Part shown: piece after piece, positions 28,677 to 38,842 of the stretch
How the letters are laid out: each line of letters opens with the position of its first letter
How positions within the stretch are numbered: position 1 is the stretch's first letter
NCBI RefSeq assembly: GCF_001347015.1
Contig: NZ_CFGI01000004.1
Span: 124,001-188,000 of the forward strand
From: Streptococcus pneumoniae
GTDB lineage: Bacteria; Bacillota; Bacilli; Lactobacillales; Streptococcaceae
DNA length: 64,000 nucleotides
Direction of reading: 5' to 3'
Program-made: the position numbers and the translations under genes
Notes under the pieces: generated by a model
Database searches by the model: none
What the model saw: only the letters and a program-made list of their open reading frames with translations
What the model was told of the DNA's origin: nothing

Positions 28677-30118
28677 TGAACTTTGAAACAGTCATTGGAC
28701 TTGAAGTCCACGTAGAGCTCAACACCAATTCAAAAATCTTCTCACCTACTTCTGCCCACTTTGGAAATGACCAAAATGCCAACACTAACGTGATTGACTG
28801 GTCTTTCCCAGGAGTTCTGCCAGTTCTCAATAAAGGGGTTGTCGATGCCGGTATCAAGGCTGCTCTTGCCCTCAATATGGACATCCACAAAAAGATGCAC
28901 TTCGACCGCAAGAACTACTTCTACCCTGATAATCCAAAAGCTTACCAAATTTCTCAGTTTGATGAGCCAATCGGCTACAACGGCTGGATTGAAGTCGAGC
29001 TAGAAGACGGTACGACCAAGAAAATCGGTATCGAACGCGCCCACCTAGAGGAAGATGCTGGTAAGAACACCCACGGTACAGATGGCTACTCTTATGTTGA
29101 CCTCAACCGTCAAGGGGTACCATTGATTGAGATTGTATCTGAAGCCGACATGCGCTCGCCAGAAGAAGCCTACGCTTACCTAACAGCCCTCAAGGAAGTT
29201 ATCCAGTACGCTGGCATTTCTGACGTTAAGATGGAAGAAGGTTCTATGCGTGTGGATGCCAACATCTCTCTTCGTCCTTATGGTCAAGAGAAATTCGGTA
29301 CCAAGACTGAGTTGAAGAACCTCAACTCCTTCTCAAATGTTCGCAAAGGTCTTGAATACGAAGTTCAACGTCAAGCTGAAATTCTTCGCTCAGGTGGTCA
29401 AATCCGTCAAGAAACACGCCGTTACGATGAAGTTAACAAGGCAACCATCCTCATGCGTGTCAAGGAAGGGGCTGCAGACTACCGTTACTTCCCAGAACCA
29501 GACCTACCTCTCTTTGAAATTTCAGATGAGTGGATTGAGGAAATGCGTACAGAGTTGCCGGAGTTTCCAAAAGAACGCCGTGCGCGTTATGTATCTGACC
29601 TTGGTTTGTCAGACTATGATGCCAGCCAGTTGACCGCTAATAAAGTCACTTCTGACTTCTTTGAGAAAGCTGTTGCCCTCGGTGGCGATGCTAAACAAGT
29701 CTCTAACTGGCTCCAAGGGGAAGTTGCTCAATTCTTGAATGCCGAAGGCAAAACACTGGAACAAATCGAATTGACACCAGAAAACTTGGTTGAAATGATT
29801 GCCATTATCGAAGACGGCACGATCTCTTCTAAGATTGCCAAGAAAGTCTTTGTCCACCTAGCTAAAAATGGCGGTGGAGCGCGTGAATACGTGGAGAAAG
29901 CAGGTATGGTTCAAATCTCAGATCCAGCTGTCTTGATTCCAATTATCCACCAAGTCTTTGCGGATAACGAAGCAGCCGTTGCCGACTTCAAGTCAGGCAA
30001 ACGTAACGCAGACAAGGCCTTCACAGGATTCCTTATGAAAGCAACCAAAGGCCAAGCCAACCCACAAGTCGCCCTTAAACTCCTTGCCCAAGAATTGGCG
30101 AAGTTGAAAGAAGATTAA
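28676..30118 (+). CDS. gatB: Asp/Glu-tRNA amidotransferase subunit B
   Basis: 480 aa subunit that binds the misacylated tRNA, activates the acyl group with ATP and receives ammonia from GatA. The opening [19 protein letters not shown] and the [11 protein letters not shown] segment are family signatures; a YqeY-like tail domain closes it. It ends just before a terminator. Confidence 0.98.
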   Translation: MNFETVIGLEVHVELNTNSKIFSPTSAHFGNDQNANTNVIDWSFPGVLPVLNKGVVDAGIKAALALNMDIHKKMHFDRKNYFYPDNPKAYQISQFDEPIGYNGWIEVELEDGTTKKIGIERAHLEEDAGKNTHGTDGYSYVDLNRQGVPLIEIVSEADMRSPEEAYAYLTALKEVIQYAGISDVKMEEGSMRVDANISLRPYGQEKFGTKTELKNLNSFSNVRKGLEYEVQRQAEILRSGGQIRQETRRYDEVNKATILMRVKEGAADYRYFPEPDLPLFEISDEWIEEMRTELPEFPKERRARYVSDLGLSDYDASQLTANKVTSDFFEKAVALGGDAKQVSNWLQGEVAQFLNAEGKTLEQIELTPENLVEMIAIIEDGTISSKIAKKVFVHLAKNGGGAREYVEKAGMVQISDPAVLIPIIHQVFADNEAAVADFKSGKRNADKAFTGFLMKATKGQANPQVALKLLAQELAKLKED

Positions 30119-30129
30119 TATGTAAAAGA

Positions 30130-30149
30130 AACCAGCCCTGAGGTTGGTT
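30130..30149 (+). terminator. Terminator of gatCAB
   Basis: AACCAGCC/GGTTGGTT stem (one G-T pair), CTGA loop and a run of T, 11 bases after gatB. Confidence 0.85.
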
Positions 30150-30185
30150 TTTTCACTCCTACCATCTCCCAATAACTATTTAGGC

Positions 30186-30214
30186 TTTATTTCCAGAAGA
30201 TTTTATGGTAAAAT
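30186..30214 (+). promoter_or_regulatory. efp promoter
   Basis: TTTATT (30186-30191), 17-base spacer, extended -10 TGGTAAAAT (hexamer 30209-30214). Confidence 0.6.
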
Positions 30215-30248
30215 GAAGAGTAATAATATTTATTAAAGAGGTAAAAAC

Positions 30249-30809
30249 ATGATTGAAGCAAGCAAATTGAAAGCTGGTATGACATTTGAAACTGCAGACG
30301 GAAAATTGATCCGCGTTTTGGAAGCTAGCCACCACAAACCAGGTAAAGGGAATACAATCATGCGTATGAAGTTGCGTGATGTCCGTACTGGTTCTACATT
30401 TGACACAAGCTACCGTCCAGAAGAAAAATTTGAACAAGCTATTATCGAAACTGTTCCAGCTCAATACTTGTACAAAATGGATGAAACTGCCTACTTCATG
30501 AATACTGAAACTTACGACCAATACGAAATCCCAGTCGTAAACGTTGAAAATGAATTGCTTTACATCCTTGAAAACTCTGATGTGAAAATCCAATTCTACG
30601 GAACTGAAGTAATCGGTGTAACTGTACCAACTACTGTTGAATTGACAGTCGCTGAAACACAACCATCTATCAAAGGTGCTACTGTTACAGGTTCTGGTAA
30701 ACCAGCAACTATGGAAACTGGACTTGTTGTCAACGTTCCAGACTTCATCGAAGCTGGACAAAAATTGATCATCAACACTGCAGAAGGAACTTACGTTTCT
30801 CGTGCCTAA
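30249..30809 (+). CDS. efp: Elongation factor P
   Basis: 186 aa tRNA-mimic protein that relieves ribosome stalling at polyproline stretches. Three beta-barrel domains fit the length; the tip loop reads HHKPGKGN (about residues 29-36), with lysine at the position that is modified in other bacteria. It starts a three-gene unit with an Asp23-family gene and nusB. Confidence 0.97.
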   Translation: MIEASKLKAGMTFETADGKLIRVLEASHHKPGKGNTIMRMKLRDVRTGSTFDTSYRPEEKFEQAIIETVPAQYLYKMDETAYFMNTETYDQYEIPVVNVENELLYILENSDVKIQFYGTEVIGVTVPTTVELTVAETQPSIKGATVTGSGKPATMETGLVVNVPDFIEAGQKLIINTAEGTYVSRA

Positions 30810-30830
30810 TCTCTAGAAAGAGGTCATTCT

Positions 30831-31220
30831 ATGGGAATTGAAGAACAATTTGGCGAAATCGTTATCGCTCCACGTGTACTTGAAAAAATCATTGCCATCG
30901 CAACTGCTAAAGTTGATGGTGTCCACTCATTTTCAAATAAATCCGTATCTGACACCCTATCAAAACTCTCTCTTGGTCGTGGCGTCTACTTAAAAGAAAG
31001 CAACGAAGAACTAACTGCTGACATCTACCTCTATCTTGAGTACGGTGTGAAAGTACCAAAAGTTGCTATAGCTATCCAAAAAGCTGTTAAGGACGCTGTT
31101 CGTAATATGGCTGATGTGGAACTTTCTGCTGTCAACATCCATGTTGCAGGAATCGTTCCAGATAAAACACCAAAACCTGAGTTGAAAGATCTGTTTGACG
31201 AGGACTTCCTCAATGACTAG
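30831..31220 (+). CDS. Asp23/Gls24 family protein (YqhY-like)
   Basis: 129 aa DUF322 protein, second paralogue in this window. It lies between efp and nusB, the typical place of the YqhY branch, which in Bacillus is linked to acetyl-CoA carboxylase control. The acc genes lie just beyond nusB here. Its last codons overlap the nusB start by 8 bases. Confidence 0.9.
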   Translation: MGIEEQFGEIVIAPRVLEKIIAIATAKVDGVHSFSNKSVSDTLSKLSLGRGVYLKESNEELTADIYLYLEYGVKVPKVAIAIQKAVKDAVRNMADVELSAVNIHVAGIVPDKTPKPELKDLFDEDFLND

Positions 31221-31638
31221 TCCACTATTAGAATCCAGACGCGAACTTCGTAAATGCGCTTTTCAAGCTCTCATGAGTCTTGAATTCGGTACAGATATGG
31301 AAACAGCTTGTTGCTTTGCCTACACACATGACCGTGAAGATGCAGATGTGCAAATCCCTGCCTTTCTTCTGAATTTGGTTTCTGGTGTTCAAGCTCAAAA
31401 AGACGAGTTGGATAAACAAATCAACCAGCATCTCAAGTCAGGTTGGACAGTTGAACGCTTAACCTTGGTCGAAAAAAATTTACTACGCTTGGGTATCTTT
31501 GAAATTACATCATTTGATACACCTCAGCTGGTAGCAGTCAATGAAGCTATTGAACTTGCTAAGAATTTTTCAGATCAAAAATCAGCCCGCTTTATCAACG
31601 GACTACTTAGTCAATTTGTAACTGAAGAAAATGAATAA
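31213..31638 (+). CDS. nusB: Transcription antitermination factor NusB
   Basis: 141 aa all-helical protein that joins NusA/S10 at boxA RNA in rRNA transcription. The start [20 protein letters not shown] fits the family. A TTG six codons earlier would extend the frame but has no support, so the ATG at 31213 within the preceding gene is chosen. Followed by a strong terminator. Confidence 0.94.
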   Translation: MTSPLLESRRELRKCAFQALMSLEFGTDMETACCFAYTHDREDADVQIPAFLLNLVSGVQAQKDELDKQINQHLKSGWTVERLTLVEKNLLRLGIFEITSFDTPQLVAVNEAIELAKNFSDQKSARFINGLLSQFVTEENE

Positions 31639-31641
31639 TCG

Positions 31642-31671
31642 AAAAGGTGTTTGGTCTTCCAAGCACCTTTT
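31642..31671 (+). terminator. Terminator of efp-nusB unit
   Basis: 13-bp stem AAAAGGTGTTTGG / CCAAGCACCTTTT (one G-T pair) with a 4-base loop. Confidence 0.85.
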
Positions 31672-31694
31672 GACTTTCCCCTCTGCACAGAGTA

Positions 31695-31890
31695 ATACTC
31701 TTCGAAAATCTCTTCAAACCGCGTCAACGTTGGCTTGTCGTATATGTGTTACTGACTTCGTCAGTTCTATCTGCAACCTCAAAACAGTGTTTTGAGCTGA
31801 CTTCGTCAGTCTTATCTACAACCTCAAAACAGTGTTTTGAGCAGCCTGCGGCTAGTTTCCTAGTTTGCTCTTTGATTTTCATTGAGTATA
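31695..31890 (-). repeat. BOX element with two boxB units
   Basis: Read on the plus strand it starts ATACTCTTCGAAAATC (boxC end) and finishes TTCATTGAGTATA (boxA end). In between are two near-identical 45-base boxB units beginning TGACTTCGTCAGT and ending CAAAACAGTGTTTTGAGC. It lies between the convergent nusB and accA. Confidence 0.93.
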
Positions 31891-31900
31891 AGAAGCACAT

Positions 31901-31933
31901 AAAAACTAGAACTGACTGCCAGTTCTAGTTTTT
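31901..31933. terminator. Terminator of the fab/acc operon
   Basis: Perfect 14-bp stem AAAAACTAGAACTG / CAGTTCTAGTTTTT with a 5-base loop, four bases before the accA stop codon. The symmetric A/T flanks allow function on both strands. Confidence 0.9.
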
Positions 31934-31936
31934 GTA

Positions 31937-32704
31937 TTAGTATTTTCTAAATCGTTGATAACGTTCTTCCAACAGCTCTTCTAGCGGTTTTTGTGAAAGT
32001 CTAGCTAGCTCAGCTTGGAGTTCTTTTTTGACACTCTTAATCAGTTCTTTACTAGAAAGTCCTGCTTCAGAAATCACCTTATCCACCACGTCCATTTCCA
32101 ACAGTTCATGCGAAGTGATTTTCATCAGTTCTGCCGCTTCCATGGCACGAGTGCCGTCCTTCCATAGAATGGAAGCAAAGCCTTCTGGGCTGAGAATGGC
32201 ATAGATAGAATTTTCCAGCATCCAGACACGGTCTGCGACTGCTAGAGCCAGAGCCCCACCTGAACCACCTTCACCGATAATGATAGCGATAATAGGAACT
32301 CTCAGATCACTCATTTCCATGAGATTGCGAGCAATGGCTTCTCCCTGTCCACGTTCTTCCGCTCCCACACCAGGATAGGCACCTGCTGTATTGATAAAGG
32401 TCACAACTGGACGGCCAAACTTTTCAGCCTGTTTCATCAAACGCAAGGCCTTGCGATAGCCTTCTGGATGCGGTTGTCCAAAATTCCGCTTGAGGTTATC
32501 TTGTAAACTCTTGCCTTTTTGGATACCAACCACTGTTACAGCTTGATCACCAAGCCAGCCAATACCACCAACAACTGCACCATCATCGCGAAAAGAACGG
32601 TCACCATGTAATTGGATAAAGTCATCAAAAATGCCTGTCGCAAAATCCAAGCTTGTCAAGCGACTCTGCTCACGCGCTTCTCTGACTATTTTTGCAATAT
32701 TCAT
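31937..32704 (-). CDS. accA: Acetyl-CoA carboxylase carboxyltransferase subunit alpha
   Basis: 255 aa subunit that with AccD transfers carboxyl from biotin to acetyl-CoA, making malonyl-CoA. The crotonase-fold segment [17 protein letters not shown] and [16 protein letters not shown] form the oxyanion and CoA site. It is shorter than the Escherichia protein, as usual in streptococci. Last gene of the leftward cluster; it overlaps accD by 4 bases. Confidence 0.97.
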   Translation of the reverse strand: MNIAKIVREAREQSRLTSLDFATGIFDDFIQLHGDRSFRDDGAVVGGIGWLGDQAVTVVGIQKGKSLQDNLKRNFGQPHPEGYRKALRLMKQAEKFGRPVVTFINTAGAYPGVGAEERGQGEAIARNLMEMSDLRVPIIAIIIGEGGSGGALALAVADRVWMLENSIYAILSPEGFASILWKDGTRAMEAAELMKITSHELLEMDVVDKVISEAGLSSKELIKSVKKELQAELARLSQKPLEELLEERYQRFRKY

Positions 32705-33567
32705 CTAGGACTCCCTCCGTGCAATCTGACTAGGCTAGCAATGGTATCTGGCAAGTCTCTTCTTTTGACAATCTCATCCACAAAGCCATGTTCCAATAGG
32801 AATTCCGCCTTTTGGAAATCCTCAGGCAAGCTTTCACGAACCGTATTTTCAATGACACGACGCCCAGCAAAACCAACCAAACTTTGTGGTTCAGCTAAAA
32901 TGATATCCCCTTCCATAGCGAAAGAAGCTGTCACACCACCAGTCGTTGGATCTGTCAAAATGGTCAGGTAAAAGAGACCAGCATTTGAATGGCGTTTAAC
33001 TGCTGCAGAAATCTTGGCCATCTGCATGAGACTCATGATTCCTTCCTGCATACGGGCTCCACCAGAGGCTGTGAAGAGAACAACTGGCAATTGTTCGACA
33101 GTTGCATACTCAAATAAGCGAGTGATTTTTTCCCCTACAACCGTACCCATAGAAGCCATGATAAAGTTGGAATCCATAATCCCAAGAGCCACAGTCTGAC
33201 CTTTAATAAGAGCAGTTCCTGTCACAACAGCTTCATCCAGACCTGTTTTTTCACGCATGGTTGCCAGTTTCTTTTGATAACCAGGGAAATGCAAGGGATC
33301 CTTGCTTTCAATCCCTGTAAACAATTCCTTGAAGGTTCCCATATCAATCGTCAAAGCCAAGCGTTCTTGGGCAGAAATACGAAAGGTGTAACTACAGTGC
33401 GGACAGATGCGCTCACTTCCCAGATCCTTCTGATAGATGGTATGCTTACAGCCTGGACACTGGGAGAATAATTCATCTGGAACCTCTGGCTTAGCTTGAG
33501 GTTTTTCCCTAACCGAACGATTGGGATTGATTCGAATATACTTATCTTTTTTACTAAATAGAGCCAT
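32701..33567 (-). CDS. accD: Acetyl-CoA carboxylase carboxyltransferase subunit beta
   Basis: 288 aa partner of AccA. A four-cysteine zinc ribbon lies at about 34-57 (CPGC and CPHC), then the crotonase-type domain with [12 protein letters not shown] and [15 protein letters not shown]. Start and stop are close to accC and accA. Confidence 0.97.
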   Translation of the reverse strand: MALFSKKDKYIRINPNRSVREKPQAKPEVPDELFSQCPGCKHTIYQKDLGSERICPHCSYTFRISAQERLALTIDMGTFKELFTGIESKDPLHFPGYQKKLATMREKTGLDEAVVTGTALIKGQTVALGIMDSNFIMASMGTVVGEKITRLFEYATVEQLPVVLFTASGGARMQEGIMSLMQMAKISAAVKRHSNAGLFYLTILTDPTTGGVTASFAMEGDIILAEPQSLVGFAGRRVIENTVRESLPEDFQKAEFLLEHGFVDEIVKRRDLPDTIASLVRLHGGSPR

Positions 33568-33603
33568 TGATTCCCCTTTTCGGTTTAAACTCTTGAAGTC
33601 ATT

Positions 33604-34971
33604 TTATTCTTTTTCTTGATATTTGGGTAAGAAGGTTTCCATCAAGAAGGAAGTATCGTAATCTCCAGCAATGACATTGCGATCTGAAATGAGGTCAAGC
33701 TGGAAATCTGCATTGGTCTGCACCCCTTCAATCTCTAATTCATAGAGGGCACGTTGCATTTTCATCAAGGCATCAAAACGATTTTCACCGTGAACGATGA
33801 TTTTGGCAATCATACTATCATAATAAGGCGGAATGGTATAACCTGGATAAACTGCTGAATCCACGCGCAAGCCAACTCCACCACTTGGAAGATAGAGATT
33901 GGTAATCTTACCTGGACTTGGAGCAAAGTTGAAGGCTGGATTTTCTGCATTGATACGACACTCGATGGCATGACCGCGTAGGACAATATCTTCTTGCTTA
34001 ACAGACAGAGGTTGACCTGCCGCAATGCGAATCTGTTCCTTAACGATATCCACACCTGAAACAAACTCTGTAACGGGATGTTCTACCTGAACACGGGTAT
34101 TCATTTCCATGAAATAGAAATTGCCACTGGCTTCATCAAGAAGAAACTCAATGGTCCCTGCATTTTCATAGCCAACAGACTCTGCAGCTCGAACAGCAGC
34201 AGCACCGATTTCATGGCGTAGCGTTTTTCCGATTGCAATCGAAGGACTTTCTTCCAAAACCTTTTGGTTATTTCGTTGAAGAGAACAATCCCGTTCCCCC
34301 AAGTGGATTACATTTCCATGTTCATCTCCTAGGATTTGAACCTCGATGTGACGAGCTGGATAGATGACCCGTTCTATGTACATGGCACCATTGCCATAAT
34401 TGGCCTTGGCTTCACTAGAGGCAGTTTCAAAGGCTGAAACGAGGTCTTCTGGTTTTTCAACCTTACGAATCCCTTTACCACCACCACCTGCTGAAGCCTT
34501 GAGCATAACAGGATAGCCAATTTTTTCAGCAACAATCAAAGCTTCCTCAGAGTTATGCACTTCTCCATCTGAACCTGGAATGACTGGAACACCAGCTTTA
34601 ATCATCTGAGCACGCGCATTGATTTTGTCCCCCATCATATCCATAACATGGCCAGATGGACCGATAAACTTGATTCCCACCTCTTCACACATGGTCGCAA
34701 ATTTAGAATTTTCACTGAGAAATCCAAAACATGGGTGAATGGCTTCTGCCTCAGTCAAAACTGCAGCTGATAGAACCGCATTGATATTGAGATAAGACTC
34801 TGTTGCCTTACCTGGACCGATACAAACTGCTTCATCTGCTAAAAGCGTATGAAGGGCTTCCTTATCAGCAGTTGAATAAACCGCCACCGTTGCGATCCCC
34901 AACTCACGCGCCGCACGGATAATCCGAACCGCAATTTCACCACGATTGGCAATTAAAATTTTTCGAAACAT
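33604..34971 (-). CDS. accC: Biotin carboxylase subunit of acetyl-CoA carboxylase
   Basis: 455 aa ATP-grasp enzyme that carboxylates the biotin on AccB. It opens MFRKILIANRGEIAVRIIRAA; the glycine-rich ATP loop KASAGGGGKGIRKV is at about 160, and the catalytic EMNTRVQVEHPVTE and the RGHAIECRINAE segments follow. Length is normal. Confidence 0.98.
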   Translation of the reverse strand: MFRKILIANRGEIAVRIIRAARELGIATVAVYSTADKEALHTLLADEAVCIGPGKATESYLNINAVLSAAVLTEAEAIHPCFGFLSENSKFATMCEEVGIKFIGPSGHVMDMMGDKINARAQMIKAGVPVIPGSDGEVHNSEEALIVAEKIGYPVMLKASAGGGGKGIRKVEKPEDLVSAFETASSEAKANYGNGAMYIERVIYPARHIEVQILGDEHGNVIHLGERDCSLQRNNQKVLEESPSIAIGKTLRHEIGAAAVRAAESVGYENAGTIEFLLDEASGNFYFMEMNTRVQVEHPVTEFVSGVDIVKEQIRIAAGQPLSVKQEDIVLRGHAIECRINAENPAFNFAPSPGKITNLYLPSGGVGLRVDSAVYPGYTIPPYYDSMIAKIIVHGENRFDALMKMQRALYELEIEGVQTNADFQLDLISDRNVIAGDYDTSFLMETFLPKYQEKE

Positions 34972-34982
34972 GGAGAACCTCC

Positions 34983-35405
34983 TTAGTTCCCTATTGCAAA
35001 GGTAAGAGTACCACTGGCTGCAAGCTTGCCATCCACTTCAGCCTTTGCTTCAACCACAGCGATTGTGCCACGACGTTTTACAAACGTTGCCGTCATAACT
35101 AATTGGTCACCTGGTACAACTTGCTTCTTGAATTTAACCTTGTCCATACCAGCGTAAAAAACCAATTTCCCTTTATTTTCAGGCTTTGATAACTCCAAAA
35201 CACCAGCTGTTTGCGCCAAGGCTTCCATAATCAGAACACCTGGCATAACTGGATATTGAGGGAAATGACCGTTAAAGAAGGGCTCATTGATGGTGACATT
35301 TTTGATGGCAACAATAGTGTCCTCGCTCACTTCCAAGACACGGTCTACTAGGAGCATAGGATAACGGTGGGGAAGGGCTTCTTTGATTCCTTGAATATCG
35401 ATCAT
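34983..35405 (-). CDS. fabZ: (3R)-hydroxyacyl-ACP dehydratase
   Basis: 140 aa hot-dog-fold enzyme that dehydrates beta-hydroxyacyl-ACP to the trans-2-enoyl form. The active-site histidine lies in [16 protein letters not shown] (about residue 48) with the glutamate in [11 protein letters not shown]. No FabA is present; in this organism FabM makes the cis double bond from the FabZ product. It overlaps accB by 4 bases. Confidence 0.97.
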   Translation of the reverse strand: MIDIQGIKEALPHRYPMLLVDRVLEVSEDTIVAIKNVTINEPFFNGHFPQYPVMPGVLIMEALAQTAGVLELSKPENKGKLVFYAGMDKVKFKKQVVPGDQLVMTATFVKRRGTIAVVEAKAEVDGKLAASGTLTFAIGN

Positions 35406-35887
35406 TTGATACGTACCAATCCTTTACCAAACTCAACCATTTCTTCGTTAGAAACGAGAATTTCTGTTACCACACCATCCTTAGGAGCTGGGATTTCATT
35501 CATGACTTTCATGGCTTCGATGATTACCAATGTTTGGCCTTTTTTTACACTATCACCCACTGTTACAAAGGCAGGTTTATCTGGTCCAGCAGCCAAGTAA
35601 GCCACACCAACAAGTGGGCTCTCTACAACATCTCCCTCAGCAGCCACACTTGCTTCAGCTGGAGCCGAAGTTTCTTCTACTGCAGTCTCTGCTGGAGCAG
35701 ATGTAAGAGCTACTGGACTCGGTGTTGCTAGAACGGGTGCTGGAGCGACTTGAGGTGCAGCTTCAGATACAAGTCTCGCTTCATTCTTGCTAAACTGCAA
35801 CTCATCCGTCCCATTTTTATAAGAAAATTCTCTCAAACTTGATTGGTCAAATTGAGCCATCAAATCTTTAATATCGTTTAAATTCAT
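35402..35887 (-). CDS. accB: Biotin carboxyl carrier protein
   Basis: 161 aa. The C-terminal biotinyl domain carries EAMKVMNEI, whose lysine holds biotin; an alanine/proline/valine-rich linker (about 45-90) precedes it. Carries biotin between AccC and AccAD. Confidence 0.97.
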   Translation of the reverse strand: MNLNDIKDLMAQFDQSSLREFSYKNGTDELQFSKNEARLVSEAAPQVAPAPVLATPSPVALTSAPAETAVEETSAPAEASVAAEGDVVESPLVGVAYLAAGPDKPAFVTVGDSVKKGQTLVIIEAMKVMNEIPAPKDGVVTEILVSNEEMVEFGKGLVRIK

Positions 35888-35889
35888 AC

Positions 35890-37125
35890 TTATTTATTCT
35901 CCCAACGTTTGAAAGTAAGAACTGCATTGTGGCCACCAAAACCAAAGGTATTTGAAATAGCGTATGGAATTTCTTGCTCCAAGCCTTGTCCATAAACGAC
36001 ATTGGCTTCGATATAATCTGATACTTCGCTTGTCCCAGCTGTCATTGGTACAAAGTTATGACGCATAGCTTCGATTGTGACGATAGCTTCTACCGCGCCT
36101 GCAGCCCCCAGCAAATGTCCTGTGAAAGACTTGGTTGATGATACAGGTACTTCCTTACCAAGAACAGCTACGATCGCACCACTTTCTCCTTTTTCATTAG
36201 CAGGAGTTGACGTTCCGTGAGCATTGACATAGGCTACTTGTTCTGAAGAAATCTCTGCTTCTTCCAAGGCTAGTTTGATGGCCTTGATAGCTCCCTGACC
36301 TTCTGGATGTGGTGAAGTCATGTGGTAGGCATCACAAGTATTTCCGTAACCAACTACTTCAGCAAGGATAGTAGCCCCACGTTTTTCAGCGTGTTCAAGG
36401 CTTTCAAGAACCAACATCCCAGAACCTTCACCCATGACAAAACCGTTACGGTCTTTATCAAATGGAATAGAGGCACGAGTTGGATCCTCTGTAGTTGAGA
36501 GAGCAGTTAGGGCTTGGAAACCAGCAATAGCAAAAGGTGTGATAGAGGCTTCTGAACCACCTACCAACATAACATCTTGGAAGCCAAACTTAATTGAGCG
36601 GAAGGCATCCCCAATCGCGTCATTTGATGAAGCGCAGGCAGTATTGATGGATTTACAAACACCGTTTGCTCCAAAACGCATAGCAACATTTCCTGAAGCC
36701 ATATTTGGCAAGGCTTTTGGAAGGGTCAATGGTTTCACACGTTTTGGCCCTTTTTCGTTGAGACGAAGCACTTGATCTTCAATTTCCTTGATTCCACCAA
36801 TACCAGAAGCAACGATAACACCAAAACGATCCTTGTCAAGAGCCTCTACATCCAAATTAGCATGGTTGACAGCTTCTTGGGCTGCATACAAGGCATATAA
36901 AGAATAGTTATCGAAACGATTGGTATCTTTCTTCACAAAGTATTTATCAAAAGGAAAATCTTGGATTTCTGCCGCATTATGCACATCAAAGTCACTATGA
37001 TCAAATTTTGTTATTTTACCAATTCCGATTTTTCCAGTTGTCAAACTATTCCAAAATTCTTCTGGTGTATTTCCGATTGGAGATGTTACTCCATAACCTG
37101 TTACTACTACGCGATTTAGTTTCAT
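35890..37125 (-). CDS. fabF: Beta-ketoacyl-ACP synthase II
   Basis: 411 aa thiolase-fold elongating condensing enzyme. Catalytic Cys in NTACASSNDA (about residue 163), His in VNAHGTSTPANE and second His in SFTGHLLGAAG. It is the only elongating KAS in the cluster (no FabB), so it handles both saturated and unsaturated chains. Confidence 0.97.
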   Translation of the reverse strand: MKLNRVVVTGYGVTSPIGNTPEEFWNSLTTGKIGIGKITKFDHSDFDVHNAAEIQDFPFDKYFVKKDTNRFDNYSLYALYAAQEAVNHANLDVEALDKDRFGVIVASGIGGIKEIEDQVLRLNEKGPKRVKPLTLPKALPNMASGNVAMRFGANGVCKSINTACASSNDAIGDAFRSIKFGFQDVMLVGGSEASITPFAIAGFQALTALSTTEDPTRASIPFDKDRNGFVMGEGSGMLVLESLEHAEKRGATILAEVVGYGNTCDAYHMTSPHPEGQGAIKAIKLALEEAEISSEQVAYVNAHGTSTPANEKGESGAIVAVLGKEVPVSSTKSFTGHLLGAAGAVEAIVTIEAMRHNFVPMTAGTSEVSDYIEANVVYGQGLEQEIPYAISNTFGFGGHNAVLTFKRWENK

Positions 37126-37146
37126 CTTTTTTACCTCTAGCTTCTG

Positions 37147-37878
37147 CTACATACTTAAGCCACCATCAATGGCAACCACTTGACCAGTTAGATAATCTTG
37201 GCCTGCTAAAAATACTGTCAAATCTGCAACCTGCTCTGCCTGCCCAAATGCTTTCATAGGAATTTGCGCCAGCATGGCATCTTTGACCTTGTCTGATAGG
37301 ACAGCTGTCATATCGGACTCAATCATTCCAGGTGCAATAGCATTAACTCTGATATTGCGATTGGCCACTTCACGCGCCACAGACTTGGTAAAACCAATCA
37401 AACCAGCCTTAGAAGCTGCATAGTTAGCTTGACCAATATTTCCCATCAAACCAACAACACTAGACATATTGATGATAGCACCTTCTCTGGCTTTCATCAT
37501 CGGTTTCAAGACTGATTGTGTCATGTTAAAGGCACCAGTCAGGTTAACCTTGAGAACTTTTTCAAAATCTGCTTCTGTCATCTTGAGCATAAGGGTGTCT
37601 TGAGTAATTCCTGCATTGTTGACCAAAACATCTACTGAACCCAGCTCTGCAATAGCTTGCTCAACCATACGTTTAGCGTCTGCAAAATCTGACACGTCTC
37701 CTGATATAGGAACTACCTTGACACCGTAGTCTTCAAATTCAGCGAGCAATTCTTCTGAGATAGACCCGCGGCTGTTTAAGACGATGTTGGCTCCTGCTTG
37801 AGCAAACTTGTGGGCAATGGCAAGACCAATTCCACGACTCGAACCTGTAATAAAGATATTTTTATTTTTTAGTTGCAT
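37147..37878 (-). CDS. fabG: 3-ketoacyl-ACP reductase
   Basis: 243 aa short-chain dehydrogenase. The NADPH loop TGSSRGIGLAIA is at 11, the catalytic serine in NMSSVVG, and the YAASKAG motif (Tyr, Lys) is at about 151. Length is normal. Confidence 0.97.
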   Translation of the reverse strand: MQLKNKNIFITGSSRGIGLAIAHKFAQAGANIVLNSRGSISEELLAEFEDYGVKVVPISGDVSDFADAKRMVEQAIAELGSVDVLVNNAGITQDTLMLKMTEADFEKVLKVNLTGAFNMTQSVLKPMMKAREGAIINMSSVVGLMGNIGQANYAASKAGLIGFTKSVAREVANRNIRVNAIAPGMIESDMTAVLSDKVKDAMLAQIPMKAFGQAEQVADLTVFLAGQDYLTGQVVAIDGGLSM

Positions 37879-37918
37879 TCTTTTCTCCTGTTTCCTCTTG
37901 TATTTATGGGAGAAGGGA

Positions 37919-38842
37919 TTACCAGTTTCCTAGAAAAGCTTCCAAGCTCGCCTGATCTTCAACATTGGCTAGTTTAGCCGTCTTATCAATCTTTTTAACA
38001 AATCCTGACAAAACTTTCCCCGGTCCAATCTCAATAAAGTTGGTTACGTCTGCTTCTTGCATAACTGCAATGCTTTCATAGAAACGAACTGGGTCCTTGA
38101 CCTGACGCGTCAAAAGTTGAGCAATGTCTTCTTTTTTCATGATCTTAGCTTCTGTATTACCAACTAGGGGACAAGTAAAATCTGAAAAGTTTACCTGAGC
38201 TAGTGTTTCAGCTAGTTTTTGGCTAGCAGACTCAAGGAGAGCGGTATGAAAAGGCCCTGAAACCTTGAGAGGAATCAAGCGTTTGGCACCTGCTTCCTGC
38301 AAGAGTTCGACAGCTCGATCCACTGCTACCACTTCTCCACCAATGACTATTTGTGCAGGTGTATTATAGTTAGCTGGGGTAACCACTCCAAGTTCAGAAG
38401 CTTTTTGACAGGCTTCTTCAATGACCTCTACTGGCATATTGAGAACTGCTACCATCTTGCCAGAGCCAGCAGGAGCCGCTTCTTCCATATAGGCGCCACG
38501 CTTAGCAACCAAAGCAACCGCTTCTTCAAAATCTAAGGCGCCACTGGCTACCAAGGCAGAGTATTCTCCAAGGGACAAACCAGCAACCATATCAGGCTGA
38601 TAGCCCTTTTCTTGTAATAAACGGTAAATAGCAACTGAAGTTGCTAAAATAGCTGGTTGCGTATAGCGAGTCTGATTGAGTTTGTCTTCTTCCCTATCAA
38701 TAAGATGACGCAAATCATAATCGAGTACCTGACTAGCTTGATCAATCGTTTCTTTGACAATAGGGTAGTGATCATAGAGATCCCGTCCCATACCTAGATA
38801 CTGGGCACCTTGACCAGCAAATAAAAAGGCTGTTTTAGTCAT
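37919..38842 (-). CDS. fabD: Malonyl-CoA:ACP transacylase
   Basis: 307 aa. It opens FLFAGQGAQYLGMG, and the catalytic serine lies in GLSLGEYSALVASG (about residue 92), with the histidine in SGPFHTALL. It loads malonyl groups on ACP. It overlaps fabK by 8 bases. Confidence 0.97.
   Translation of the reverse strand: MTKTAFLFAGQGAQYLGMGRDLYDHYPIVKETIDQASQVLDYDLRHLIDREEDKLNQTRYTQPAILATSVAIYRLLQEKGYQPDMVAGLSLGEYSALVASGALDFEEAVALVAKRGAYMEEAAPAGSGKMVAVLNMPVEVIEEACQKASELGVVTPANYNTPAQIVIGGEVVAVDRAVELLQEAGAKRLIPLKVSGPFHTALLESASQKLAETLAQVNFSDFTCPLVGNTEAKIMKKEDIAQLLTRQVKDPVRFYESIAVMQEADVTNFIEIGPGKVLSGFVKKIDKTAKLANVEDQASLEAFLGNW

Noticed and set aside
30180-30761. 193-residue frame antisense to efp
   Set aside because: Same shadow pattern, no ribosome site.
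31195-31212. TTG start six codons before nusB
   Set aside because: A rare codon with no support; the ATG at 31213 gives the usual NusB length.
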